Assembly (NCBI RefSeq): GCF_030247195.1
Contig: NC_080672.1
Coordinates: forward strand, 387,021,037-387,085,036
DNA: 64,000 bases
Direction: 5' to 3'
Source of the DNA: Topomyia yanbarensis
Taxonomy: Eukaryota; Arthropoda; Insecta; Diptera; Culicidae
Below the pieces are notes generated by a model. It searched no databases and had not been told where the DNA came from. It saw nothing but the letters and a program-made list of their open reading frames with translations. The translations under genes were made by a program, and so were the position numbers. This document shows, piece after piece, positions 23,151 to 33,570 of the stretch. The stretch's first letter is position 1, and the number at the start of each line of letters is the position of its first letter.

Positions 23151-24471
23151 TATGATAACACTGCCCCTGGTCCGTCTTACCCTAAGTCTTACCCCACCGG
23201 GCTTTCTTACCCCGTCCGACCCCTACTTGGCACAAAATGAAAGGTGAGAAATTTAATTTATGTACTTTTTGCATTACCATAAATACTGAACTTTTACACA
23301 TACCCCGCCGTACCTTTCTTCTTCTTATAATGATCTCCGATGGTTCAACGCGCAGCACCGTCACGACATTTCACCAAAAATGGTGTGCCCGGCGGCCCGG
23401 CGACGCGATCTATTTTTAGAATTCACCCATCCCGAAAGACCTCAACGCTGATACACGCCGAAACCCGAAAATAGCAAACCGGTTCCGGCTGGTCGTATCC
23501 GGATCGGACGGAATGTGCTGTGATGAATACATAACGACAACGAGGTCGTCGACGGTGAAAAGTGGGCAGTAACGCATCGTCCAAAAAATGCGCGCCTCTT
23601 CTTCATTTCGTGCCCGGGTAGGGCAAACATCTCTCCGCGATAACAGCCCTCCCGAAAAAGGTACGACGAAACGTGCTGTTTTCTTCTTTTTTTTAATGTC
23701 TCCAGTCGGTTTCAAGGTGGTTTAGAGGCTATTTTTAGCCTCGATTCCGATGGTTTCGTTGTTGGTGTACTAATGTGTTCCACCGAAAATTTCGGGATTT
23801 GGTAATTATTGACAGTTTCTGGGTCGAAAAATAAAAACGGTTTAGTTTACCCTGATAATATGGAATAACAGTACTGTGAATTACATTGTGAAACAATTCA
23901 ATTTTGAATTCCCATCTACTAACCTACATTATGGAACACTATTTGAAGAATTCATATGAATAAACTGAGGCAACAAAATGAGTAAATAATTGACATAGGC
24001 AAATTGTGGAAAAGTTGAAAATTGAGGAAATATGTATTGGTCCCATGCAAACTTCTTGAGAATAATAATTCCCATCCACACATGAGACTGGCCTTTAAAT
24101 TTGAGAGGGGCAGTATCAGTTAATTGCCAACATATACGGAATAGTTTTGATTAATTTATTCAATTATATATTTAGTGAATTATGACTTTCAGTTATGATG
24201 TTTATCTACATGTTACAAAAAAATTTAAAATGTGATTGGAACAAAATAGCGCACCAACGGCGATTATGTGTCGAGACTGGTTCTCGCAGTTGCATAGTGT
24301 TTCGACTCCTTGCAAAGGTGGTCAAACCACAAAAGTTGTTGAAGCTGATTTGTTATTTTATCTATGGACAATAGAATACATTTTTCTGCCAACATGTATT
24401 TTGTGTGTGTCATTAGAAATGGTTAGATAACTTTAGGTGGTGCCAATTAATCAAAATGTGTTGAATTGAAA
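23151..24471. other. Repeat-poor stretch, GC-rich at 23160-23720
   Basis: The first 550 bp are GC- and CpG-rich with overlapping open frames on both strands and no family motif or splice signal that I can support. It resembles gene-proximal sequence in composition. The remainder is ordinary AT-rich DNA. Confidence 0.35.
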
Positions 24472-24483
24472 ATAATGTTATTA

Positions 24484-24962
24484 CTGTATCGATTTTGTTG
24501 GCTATTATCGGCAAATTTGAGACTAAGAGAAACGAAAGCAATGAAATTGAAAGACGGATAGATATTCTAGAGCGAATCAGTTATAAACTTAAAATGGAAA
24601 ACTAGGATTAGGCAGGCTCATATAGAAATGTGAAGAGTCTTTTGCCTTCTGCTAAGTAGGAGTTGGGTGTTGCAGCCAGGTCTACCGCCGGCGTCGCGGG
24701 TAAAACATTATGATGAGTTATGTTCTATCAATGACCATGCGGTAGACTTGGGTGCAACGCCCAACTCCTACTTAGAAGAAGGCATAAGACTCCTTAAGAC
24801 ATTTCTTTTCGATCATGTTCATAGGAGCCTAACTAGTCCTAGTTTTCCGTTCTAAGTTTATAACTGATTCGCTCTACAATACCTATCCGTCTTTCAATTT
24901 CATTGCTTTCGTTTCTCTTAGTCTCAAATTTGCCGAAAATAGCCAACAAAATCGATACAGTA
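24484..24962. repeat. 0.5-kb inverted repeat / hairpin element
   Basis: Arms at 24484-24688 and 24739-24962 are inverted copies at high identity, sharing blocks such as AATTTGAGACTAAGAGAAAC and GTAGGAGTTGGG. They surround a roughly 50-bp loop. A 12-bp direct repeat ATAATGTTATTA lies at 24472-24483 and again at 24993-25004, possibly a target duplication. A diverged copy of one end occurs at 56035-56165. RNA from either strand would fold into a long hairpin. Confidence 0.75.
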
Positions 24963-25591
24963 GAACCTTGCGGCAATTAAACCATAGTAATAATAATGTT
25001 ATTACGTTTAACACACAAATCTACTGATAAGAAAGTACACTAACTTCATTGATTTATGAATGTATGTACTCTGAATGTGTTTTTATTAAATTTTCTCATT
25101 TTCTTCCGATTTATTGCTTTAATCGCTGCCGCACTCGTCGTTCTTCAATAGTATTTTCCCTTCGTACATCATGATTATTAAACATAAGCATTGTTCTCAA
25201 AATTTCAAGACGCTATAATTCATTTGTAGTTTGTCGGGAAAATATTATTTTGATGCAAGATATACTTTCAGCTTCCTGGTTTTGGCCGCCTTTGAACCAT
25301 AGTGAGCCAATTGTCAAAAAAACTGCGTCGAGTTTTTATCAGATATTTCGGATCCTATAACAGTCCAGAAAGTCCAGAGCCTTGCAAAAAGGATCGACAG
25401 ACAGTGTTGATTGGCCCATTGAAGTCCGAAGTTTTCGTTCCACAATAGACACTGGATTTAATCAGTTCTACTGAGTTCTGTATTTTTAATGATTCGAGAG
25501 CTAAAAATTGACTAATAAAACGTTATTTTCAGCAAGATTTTTCGTAGTATGGTATTGGTGATAAAACACAACGAAAATACGAATAATTTTG

Positions 25592-25690
25592 GGAGCAGCT
25601 CAGCTAGATTCGATCTCCCACCATGCACAAAGCGTTAAAGATTTTTCTAACCCAATAAAGAGGCGAATGATCTCTATAGTCGAAACAAAA
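25592..25690 (+). mobile_element. Diverged Feilai-like SINE fragment
   Basis: It has the order expected of a Feilai 3' half: a box-B-like AGATTCGATCTC, then CCCACCATGCACAAAGCGTT, a TTTTTCTAACCC block, and AAAGAGGCGAATGA followed by a C/T-ATAGTC tail. Box A is not recognisable, so it is 5'-truncated or decayed. It lies on the plus strand, opposite to the copy near 43 kb. Confidence 0.5.
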
Positions 25691-25699
25691 AAAGAACAA

Positions 25700-27449
25700 A
25701 ATTTCTTCCGTGACTTCAAAGATTTGTTCCATTGGATCGTGGGATGTTAACGGGCTAACCGGGATGACAAGTTTCCCATCAACAAAACAACCGGATCTGA
25801 ACATGGCTAAAAATAAACCCCGAAGCTGGACGTTCTTGCCCTTGTGTACATGACGATAATGAAGGAATTCGGCAGAAAACTGCCATATAAATTACTCCGC
25901 GATACATGACCGTTGGTCGGATCCTGTCCGCTTTGCGTGGTTTTTCGTAAACAAACATGAGATATGGAGAAAATTGTCCTAACGAATGGGACGCTTTGTA
26001 GAGCTAAAAATAAATTGAATTATTTGATTCTGTTCGGAAGGTGATTAAGTGCATTGCTGTTTTTAGTCATCCGTATTGCAGAAGATTTTGGATTTCCTTT
26101 ATCGATGTTATTTTGGGTATAAGCCATGTGAGACGCTGTCAGGCATATGCAAATTGCTACGAAAAATACCTTTCATTTTTTACCTTTCTAGTGAAAGAAA
26201 GGTATAAAAACTGTACAAACTTTTTTTACGATTCTTATGTACCAAAATATTTACCTCGTCCAAAGAAAGTATTACACCGTTTGCTAATATCTGTAAATAC
26301 GACCGGCTATCAGTAAACGCACCAAGCCCTTTAATCTTAAATACTTCAAAAGTTATAGCTAACGGATTATTGATTACCCTTTAATCATTACAACGAGTTT
26401 TCATTCGTAGCCAGGTATTCCAACGAATGTGACTCATAATTCATCAGCAACAGTCTAGTTTGGAACGCTAGATACTCGTGATATCAGTTCAGTTCGTAGC
26501 ACAATAGTCCGTGTTTGATCAATAGTCGCTTTGGAAGCGTTTCGGCGGTGATTCTGCGTTAACTCGTTGAAGCAGCTGGACCGCAATAAAAGATAAGTAT
26601 CCCTCTGTTTAGTCAAAGTTATTATTCCTCGATATACTGAAAAATTGGTCCTCCTTCCATTAAAAGTAGTACCGTGCTGATTCGACTTGGATGATCCTGG
26701 GTGGTGTGCTTCCTGCACAAAGCAAACAAATTTGTGAGTTTAATCCGTATTCCTCGTGACCGGACGACATACTATACGGTCCCGATTGATACTTGCAAGG
26801 AATGGCATAGCCGCCTGCGCGTTGTTGTTGCTAGCTTGAAGCAAGAAAACACGAGTGTTTAGGACAAATTATCGTGTTTATGTGCCAGCTTGTGACGTGG
26901 AGATGGATAGCGTTGCCATTGATAAGTATTTTTTGAGGGATTTTTGAGAATTAATTACTTCATATTTCAGCGAGTTAAGGTGCTGGATTGCAAGCAATAA
27001 CATGAAATAATTAATGACAAGAGAGGACGTACACTCGGGTCCATTTTTCGGAGCATTCACTGAATCAGCTCTACCTGGGCCATGTGTTGATGGGAAGGCT
27101 TCGTCTACCCGGCCGCCAGCTACAATTGCGCGGTAAAACTTATCTTACTTACCAACCCGTCTAAGGTCGTGATGTCGTTTGGTGTGTTAAGAAACCGTCT
27201 CTGCATCTCTGCATATCTGTACGGCCGTTATGAACTTGAGGTGCATCAAATTAGACCCATTGTTCGGGAAGTGAAGATTCATGTTCTTCACCAAAATTCT
27301 TTATTACGAGTTTGTCAAACGAAAAAGAACAACTTTACATCTCTTCAGGATAAAAAGTTATTTTTTTTAATCAACCAGGGTATGCTGCATTTTATCTTCT
27401 AACAAATTGTGAGGAACATTTTGACAATATTTATTTCTTATGTCTCTAG
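25700..27449. other. Non-coding stretch, no gene supported
   Basis: Short frames only. A small palindrome TACCTTTC / GAAAGGTA sits at 26181-26204. GC-moderate sequence at 26450-27170 has no recognisable domain on either strand. Confidence 0.35.
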
Positions 27450-27871
27450 TAAATTAAGTTCACGATCGGAACGACAACGCCGCAGGCATTAGCAGACTAT
27501 CCTGATACACCACAAACCGAAAGGTAGAGGCAGTATTTCGATGAACATCTGAATGCAGAGCAGAAAAATGACCACGACAGAGAAGCAGGTGACGCCGTCG
27601 ATGCGGCAATTATCAGAATTGTGCCACTCCCCAACGATAGGTGAAGTTGAGGGTGCCATCAAGTAGGTAAGATTGGTAAGGTTTTGAGATATCGAACAGC
27701 TACAGGATAAGAGGCAGAATAGTTATCTGCCCAATCTAGAAAAAAACGAGAAGCTGGACTGTAAAAAGCATCGAGCGATAGCGTTAATACTACCTTTGTC
27801 ACTAGCAAAAAGATCCGAGGGACGATCAACAACGGATCAAATCTTCACTTTGCAGCAGGTCCTTCATCATC
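27450..27871 (+). pseudogene. RTE-clade retrotransposon relic, 5' piece
   Basis: Read across frames with stops, the segment gives RQYFDEHLNAEQ (pre-RT W-x-Y-F-x-x-L-L-N motif), EVEGAIK, LDCKKHRAIAL (the N-Y-R-G-I-x-L block) and EGRSTTDQIFTLQQVL (the R-S-T-x-D-Q-I block). This order is typical of RTE elements such as mosquito JAM1. The frame is cut at 27871 by the insertion of a repeat-rich element and continues at 29752. Confidence 0.75.
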
Positions 27872-29751
27872 TACACGGAAATTCATGAACAAATGGTCAC
27901 GATTTCGTCAACTGAACGATTTATGAAAACTGTGACCAAGTTCCTGAAATTATGAATAATAAACCTCGTATCCATGAAATTATTTGTGTTTTCTAAAAAC
28001 CAGTTCGCCCCGAATATATACATGGCGTTACATTAGAAGGTCTGATTGGGTTACTGTTGTTGTTCCTTGGGCATGTTTAGTATATGTTGTGATTTTTGTT
28101 CATGATTTGGGAATACATAGTCGACAGCCACACGTTGTTCGATTTCAAGAGCTTATTCGCGATTCTTGTGATTTCTCATTACGTTAGTGGGATTAAAGTT
28201 CATGATTTCAAGATATTAGTCGCGATGTTCGTAATTTCCATTCACGTTATCGTGATATTTTAGTCATGAGTAGAGCGCTTCATATTCATGGTTTCAGGAT
28301 CTTTGTCACGATTTTAAATATTTTTGTCACGAGTTGTGTGATTTGTGTTCATGATTTCAGGATCGTAGTTACGATTTTCGTAATTTTTGTTCATGTTATC
28401 GTGATATTTTATTTTAGAGCTTACTTTCAAAGAGTAATGTAACTAATGTTCATAATATCAGCAGTTTTATCATGGTATTCGTAAATTCTCTTCGCCTTAT
28501 CGTGTTATATTACTTTTTGGTTACTAATGGTTTTTTTACTCGGAATAACGTGATGATATGAACTGGATCATTAAAATAAGACTCATTCGCGATATCTGGT
28601 TCTGTGAACTATATCACACACACTATTTTGAGTTCTCAGTGAAGTTTTCGTTTTCTGTCCGGACATCACAATGATTCTTATCAACTAAATAACGATGTTT
28701 GAGGTTCTATTAGTTTTTTTTATATCTACTGCTCGTACCTATTACTGGTCGCTAGCAGCTGGGTATTTCATAAAAAAGTGGATAATACTCCAACTTTTGT
28801 GATAGAGTTCACGTAAAAATTTCATTACCATGCTGCAAGAAATTGTAAATGGTTAGGGATATCTTATAAATATCACAAGCACACAAATAGATACTAGATA
28901 GATCGTAAATCATGTACTAGGTATCATGAACCAGTTCACGAATACATGAATAATATTTTATGATTTCGTGTACTTTTTCACGAAAACAAATGATAAGTTG
29001 TGACTATTCAACTTGGTATCATGAACCAGTTCACGAATACATAATATTTCATGATTTCGTGAACTATTTCACGAGTACGGATAATGGATCGTTACTAGAA
29101 TGTTAGGAATCATGAACCAGTTCACGAATACAAGAATAATATTTTATGATTTTGTGAACTATTTCACGAAAACGAATGGTAAGGTGTGGCTATTATACTA
29201 GGTATCATGAACCGTGAACTATTTTACGAGGATGGATATTGGATCGTAACTAATATATTAGGAATCATGAACCAGTTCACGAATGCATGAATATTATTTG
29301 ATGATTTTGTGAACCATTTCACGACCTCGGATATTGGATAGTGACTAATATATTAGATATCATGAATTAGTTCACGAGGATTGAATGGAATCATGAATAA
29401 AATTCCGAATTTCGTCAAATAGTTCACAAAAAAAATATCCAGAATATTTTGATTTTGTGAACTATTGTTCCAATAACTATGAAAAAATCATGAGTCAACC
29501 TTTGGTTTAATGAATACTGTTCATAAAGTTGTGAACTATTTCTTGGCGGAAACCGTGACTGAAGTTCACAAAACAAAATCAAATATTTCCACTAAAGAAA
29601 GTGTTATGCGGGAGTTACTGAAGGGAAATTGAACATAATTATGAAAGCCATGATTTTTGTTCACGGTCCTGTTTTTGTAGCGTAAAAACGTGATTGGTCC
29701 AGAATTCATGGCACTTAATTCACGATTTTGGGAACAATTTTTTTCCGTGTA
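27872..29751. mobile_element. TACACGGAAA-ended element packed with CGTGAA repeats
   Basis: It splits an RTE gene. The ends TACACGGAAATT and (inverted) TACACGGAAAAA form a short 10-bp inverted repeat; the flanks share TCATC but no perfect TSD. It has no coding capacity. The interior consists largely of two tandem-repeat fields built from TTCATGATTT, TTCACGA and CGTGAA words (28190-28430 and 28900-29480). The central part (28430-28880) is ordinary AT-rich DNA. I cannot assign it to a superfamily with confidence. Confidence 0.7.
28900..29480. repeat. ~65-100-bp tandem repeats with inverted TTCACGA words
   Basis: The block ATCATGAACCAGTTCACGAA starts near 28919, 29019, 29109 and 29270, with shortened or altered versions near 29204 and 29354. 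Each is followed by TATGATTT(C/T)GTGAACTATTTCACGA. Units therefore contain TTCACGA and TCGTGAA in opposite orientation and can fold. Spacing is about 66-100 bp. Confidence 0.75.
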
Positions 29752-30390
29752 CTCATCGATTTCAAAACCGCATATGATACAGTTAAACGAAAAGAGCTAT
29801 GAAAATACATTGACGATCACGGCTTTCCGAGAAAGCTGATCCGAATAATAAAGGCTACGATGGATAAAAAGCAGTGATGTGTGGAGGATATCAGGTGGAA
29901 TATGGAGTTCATTCGAATGGCTATTGTTGTTGTATTGCTCTTCGAGGTGTTATGAAACGAGCGACGTTCAACATGAGGGGGTATAACTAAAGTGCGAAGT
30001 AGCGAAGATTAGGTTAAAGATGAAAACGTTCAAAACGAAGTGCATGGTGCATTGCGGAACCGTGAACGATGGAGCCCAACTAGGTTGTAGTGTAGTCGAC
30101 GAATTTTCGGCTATATTTCGGCTCACTGGTTATTACGAACAATGCTAACAACCGTGAGATCCGGACGCGTTTTACCAGTGAAAGTAGTGCGTACTACTGG
30201 CACCGCAAGCAACTCTGGCCGAACAGACTTAGCTCCCGTACAAACGAATTGTGTCCTGTTGAAGACACTAATAAGAACAGTTTCTCTCTACGGACAAGAG
30301 ACGTGGATAATGGTTTAGAATTTTCGAGCGACGTGTTTGAGGATCCATCTTTGGCGGAATGCAGGAGGACTAAGCCTGGAGGTAAAGAGA
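29752..30390 (+). pseudogene. RTE-clade retrotransposon relic, 3' piece
   Basis: The relic resumes with IDFKTAYDTVKRKEL, the RT palm strand containing the first catalytic aspartate, then GFPRKLIRIIKATMDKKQ. Farther on come IRTRF, LSSRT, and in another frame KTLIRTVSLYGQETW, the thumb-region L-Y-G-x-E-T-W motif typical of RTE-type elements. The F/Y-A-D-D segment has been lost, and several stops and frameshifts are present. It is inactive. Confidence 0.75.
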
Positions 30391-30929
30391 GCACAAGTTA
30401 ACCACAGTAATCTTTTTCATCCCCTGTAATTTCTGTCTTTTTCATCTTTTTCTTTAAGTTTTCACTTTGCGCCAAACTCTAAGCCAGTTCATAAATAAAC
30501 TCTCCTGATAAGACCCCGCTGATGGTAAAATGGATGCCGAACGAGATGCATCATTCAAAGACGACTTCTCATTTAAAACCAAACGCATTGAACTCGGTCG
30601 GACCATATCTGATCTTCTTTCGGATCAATGATAATCCGCTAAGTATTCTAAAGATTTCGAAAAAAAAACTGAAACAGAAATATTCAGTCGTGACGGATAT
30701 CTCGAAAGTCCGCCCGCCGCGCGCTTAGAATTCTGATATTTTGTCTAAAGCAAGCCAATGACAATATTGGTGACGGGCTTTTACGAAGGACTACTGCGTA
30801 TACACATCCGCACATAAAGTTGAAATCGATGGTATGTTTATCTATTCGAGTTCGCTGTTTGAAGGATCCTTTGCTCCAGTGAGCGAAGATTTTAAATGGC
30901 AATCGCGCAGGATGGTAAAAATTTTGCTT
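30391..30929. other. No gene seen
   Basis: AT-rich with short unsupported frames. It lies between the RTE relic and a SINE remnant. Confidence 0.4.
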
Positions 30930-31077
30930 ATTCTCGTATTTTTTTTTGCTATAGATATTTTAACCTTAGGATCATTCACAACGTTTCTCGGGTGAGAAAA
31001 ATCTCCATTAGAAAGATTTCTAACCCTATGTGCGGAAATCGAATTACCAACTACGTTATGCCCGCCCCCGGGGCAGA
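30930..31077 (-). mobile_element. Feilai SINE, internally deleted copy
   Basis: On the minus strand it starts GGGGGCGGGCATAACGTAGTT (box A region), then lacks most of the tRNA middle. It continues with CGATTTCCGCACATAGGGTT and AGAAATCTTTC, ending in the family tail AAAATATCTATAGC. The order matches the better copy at 42880-43047. The internal deletion removes box B, so it is not transcribable by Pol III. Confidence 0.7.
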
Positions 31078-31850
31078 ATTGTATATCCTTTCAAACTTGT
31101 GACCTTTGGTGCGACTACTATACCTAATTACGTCTTGATTGACAAGAGTCGTTTGCTTGTTCCGCTATTTGACAAGCGGCTGACATTGCACTAAATACAA
31201 GCAAATGAGCCATTGTAGCGATAAGGCCCGGTATGGCAAGTGCGCAGAGAATGATTAGAATGACTCTTGCATTGGAAATGCTGAAAAGTATGTCTATTAT
31301 GGGGGAAGTCCAAGTGATCAATTAACATGACCCGTGTTCATCGCCCAGAGAATCTGAAGCGTTAAAAGACGCACTAACCACTCTTTTGCAAAAATAATAA
31401 AGAGAGTTACGCTACTCACCATAGTTATGCTATGGAAGAGTGCGACTCTGATGATCATCATGTTGGGACATCTGTTACTGTTCCAAGGCAGACGAGATTC
31501 CTTGTAAAGCTAATTTTGTTTTTGTCTCTTGAGAGGTCGTCAAATATAACATTTCAAGATAGACCTGACACAAAGCCGAAGCAAACAACCTCTGGTGCTA
31601 GAAGTTTGCGATGAAACAAGGAGTTTACAGCACTTCCAGGATCGCAGAAATATTGAATAGCTCAACTTTTCAATCAGGTGATGCTTCTTGATGAAAAGCG
31701 TCCGAGTCTGTGATCGACGCCATTGGTCCCCCGCTACCTGAAACTGAAAGTTGACATGTTTCTCCCTCCTGTTATCATTGTCCACTAAATGCAATAACCT
31801 CGTTAAGAAAAGCCCAACTGTACCACTACTTATAAAAACAGTTCCAAATG
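31078..31850. other. Short ORF with hydrophobic segment, otherwise nothing
   Basis: A minus-strand frame at 31124-31321 (65 codons) has a hydrophobic stretch, VILIILCALAIPGLIATMAH, that could span a membrane. No promoter, splice or homologous family is apparent. I treat it as unsupported. The remainder shows no gene. Confidence 0.25.
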
Positions 31851-31857
31851 ACTCCCC

Positions 31858-33464
31858 TGGAGTAGAATGGGGTCAAATAGGTACGCGGGTACAATAAGTG
31901 TAGTGCATTATCTTTGCTATGTTATTGCAGAGGTCGCTCATGTTGCCTGAATTAGACACATGGTAGAGAACATCGTTGACGACTGTCATTTTTGTTGTTA
32001 CCGCCCGGATAGAATTTTACAAAGCATTTACCCTAAAAACAATCAGTTTTATAATAGATATTATAGCTATAACTGTTTCAACATTGATCGACGCAGAATT
32101 CTTACAGTAGATTTGCAATAAAATTTCATGTAACGATCAATTTTACTATTTAGCAAAAAACTAATACAGTAAATTCGCATTAAATTTTACTATTTTGAGA
32201 AAAAAAAGTATGGAAAAACAAAAAAATTTTAATGTTAAGATACATAATCACCCCCTTTTTTACTGTGAAAGTCGATTTGAAATTTACTGTAAAAACGTCA
32301 AAGTTTATTGTTTTTGTATTGTAGCATAACACTAGTATTTACTGCAAATTACTGTAAAATTACTGTACCGTCACAGTGAAAATCATGGTTTTATCACTGT
32401 ACATTTCTATTCAGGCGTTATTTTGTTCGCGTATTGTTCTTTTCTCCTCAGTACAGTACATTCATTCAATGTAAAAAATTGTCAAGTGAGTTTATGTTAT
32501 TACGTGTTTTGTGCTGATTTTCCGATATCTTTTGTTTTGACAAAAACTGACATCAAAACATACGCTTGGGGCACGATAGGTCACTACTGTAATGTAAATT
32601 TGAATTATTTTGACAGAAAAGTGATGCGTAATTTTGTACGAAAAAACACCAAAACGAAGTGAGCAAGACATAATGAACGCAATAGCAGCTGTTGAAGATG
32701 GCGCCAGTATTTGATCAGCCTCTAAACAATTCAAGGTTCGTTCGAAACATTACAAACTCGAGTGAAAGGAATGGGCTCGCTCACCATCAATGAAAGCGCG
32801 TCAGATATTTCGCGTGAAAGAAAATTTCCCTTTCTTTAAATACAAAAATTGAAGGTGTTGTTAAAGTAGATAACCGAAAAAAGACGGGGAATCCAAAAAA
32901 TGCTCCGAGGCGCAAACGTGGTCGTTCCACAGCTAAGCCACCACATGAGCCGGAATGCACAACTTCCATTCCACACTCTGGCGACGACGAGGATACCGAA
33001 AAAAGTCATTCACAAGTACAAAACCAGACGCAGCTGCTGAAAAAACGCGTGTTTCTACATTTCCTTACGCGGTTTCATGATTTTTCACGTCATTTGTCAC
33101 TTCCTCATTTTTTTACCTTGATGGCGTCAATGGACTCTATTTATTGTTTGTGTTATTAATCTTCAAATAATCTGCAGTATTGATGCTCTTCATATAAAAG
33201 TTGGGCCGCTGATTTTGTAGGCGTGTAAATTGTTTTATTTAACCTCGAATATAGTGGACCTATCGTACCCCCTATTTTAAAAGCATTGAAAAAATTGAAC
33301 TTTACCTCATGGGATTTTGCTTGAACAATATTAAGCTAGGCACAAAATCGTTATTGCTAAAACGTTATCATATGAATAAACTTTTCAACGAGCGCTTATT
33401 TATCAAAATCGCATGGGCTCACCAAAAAACTGACATACTCGACCCCACTCTACTCTATATTGAA
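31858..33464. mobile_element. pogo-type DNA transposon relic
   Basis: The inverted termini GAGTAGAATGGGGTCAAATA (left) and GAGTAGAGTGGGGTCGAGTA (inverted, right) bracket about 1.6 kb. The interior contains a decayed pogo-like transposase fragment at 32661-33060. The right end is followed by TA; the left flank is mutated. An interior copy of a short CAGTGAAAA..TTTTATCACTG repeat lies near 32370-32402. Confidence 0.6.
32661..33060 (+). pseudogene. pogo/psq-type transposase remnant
   Basis: The segment EQDIMNAIAAVEDGAS followed, after a stop, by SASKQFKVRSKHYKLE matches the Pipsqueak-type helix-turn-helix (A-I-x-x-V-x-x-G, then A-A-x-x-F-x-V-P-x-S/T-T-L) at the N-terminus of pogo transposases. 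About 100 bp on, a basic stretch with KRRGNPKNAPRRKRGRST and acidic SGDDEDTEKS resembles their C-terminal tails. The DDE catalytic core is missing. It would have bound the transposon ends. Confidence 0.6.
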
Positions 33465-33533
33465 CTAGTTTTAAGAAGCTTCTAAAATTGTTCCCCTTAG
33501 TTTAATATAATTAATTGCACCAATATTCTTCCT

Positions 33534-33570
33534 AGCTGGTGGTCGCACAAGCACAAGCTCAAGCTCACTG
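33534..33570 (+). mobile_element. Tail fragment of the CAAGCT-ending SINE
   Basis: GGTGGTCGCACAAGCACAAG then CTCAAGCTCA matches the 3' tail of the SINE at 43165-43659 (GGGTAGTCACACAAGCTCAAG). Only the terminal about 40 bp are present, as expected for extreme 5' truncation. Confidence 0.5.

Noticed and set aside
28900..29480. Regularly spaced repeats considered as a CRISPR array
   Set aside because: Units are 66-100 bp with sequence similarity throughout, no unique spacers, eukaryotic context.
27874..29751. Clean TSD for the CGTGAA-repeat element
   Set aside because: Flanks share only TCATC with an offset, so no TSD length is claimed.
31124..31321. 65-codon minus-strand ORF with a hydrophobic segment as a membrane peptide gene
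   Set aside because: No supporting signals; a hydrophobic stretch alone in AT-rich DNA is weak evidence.
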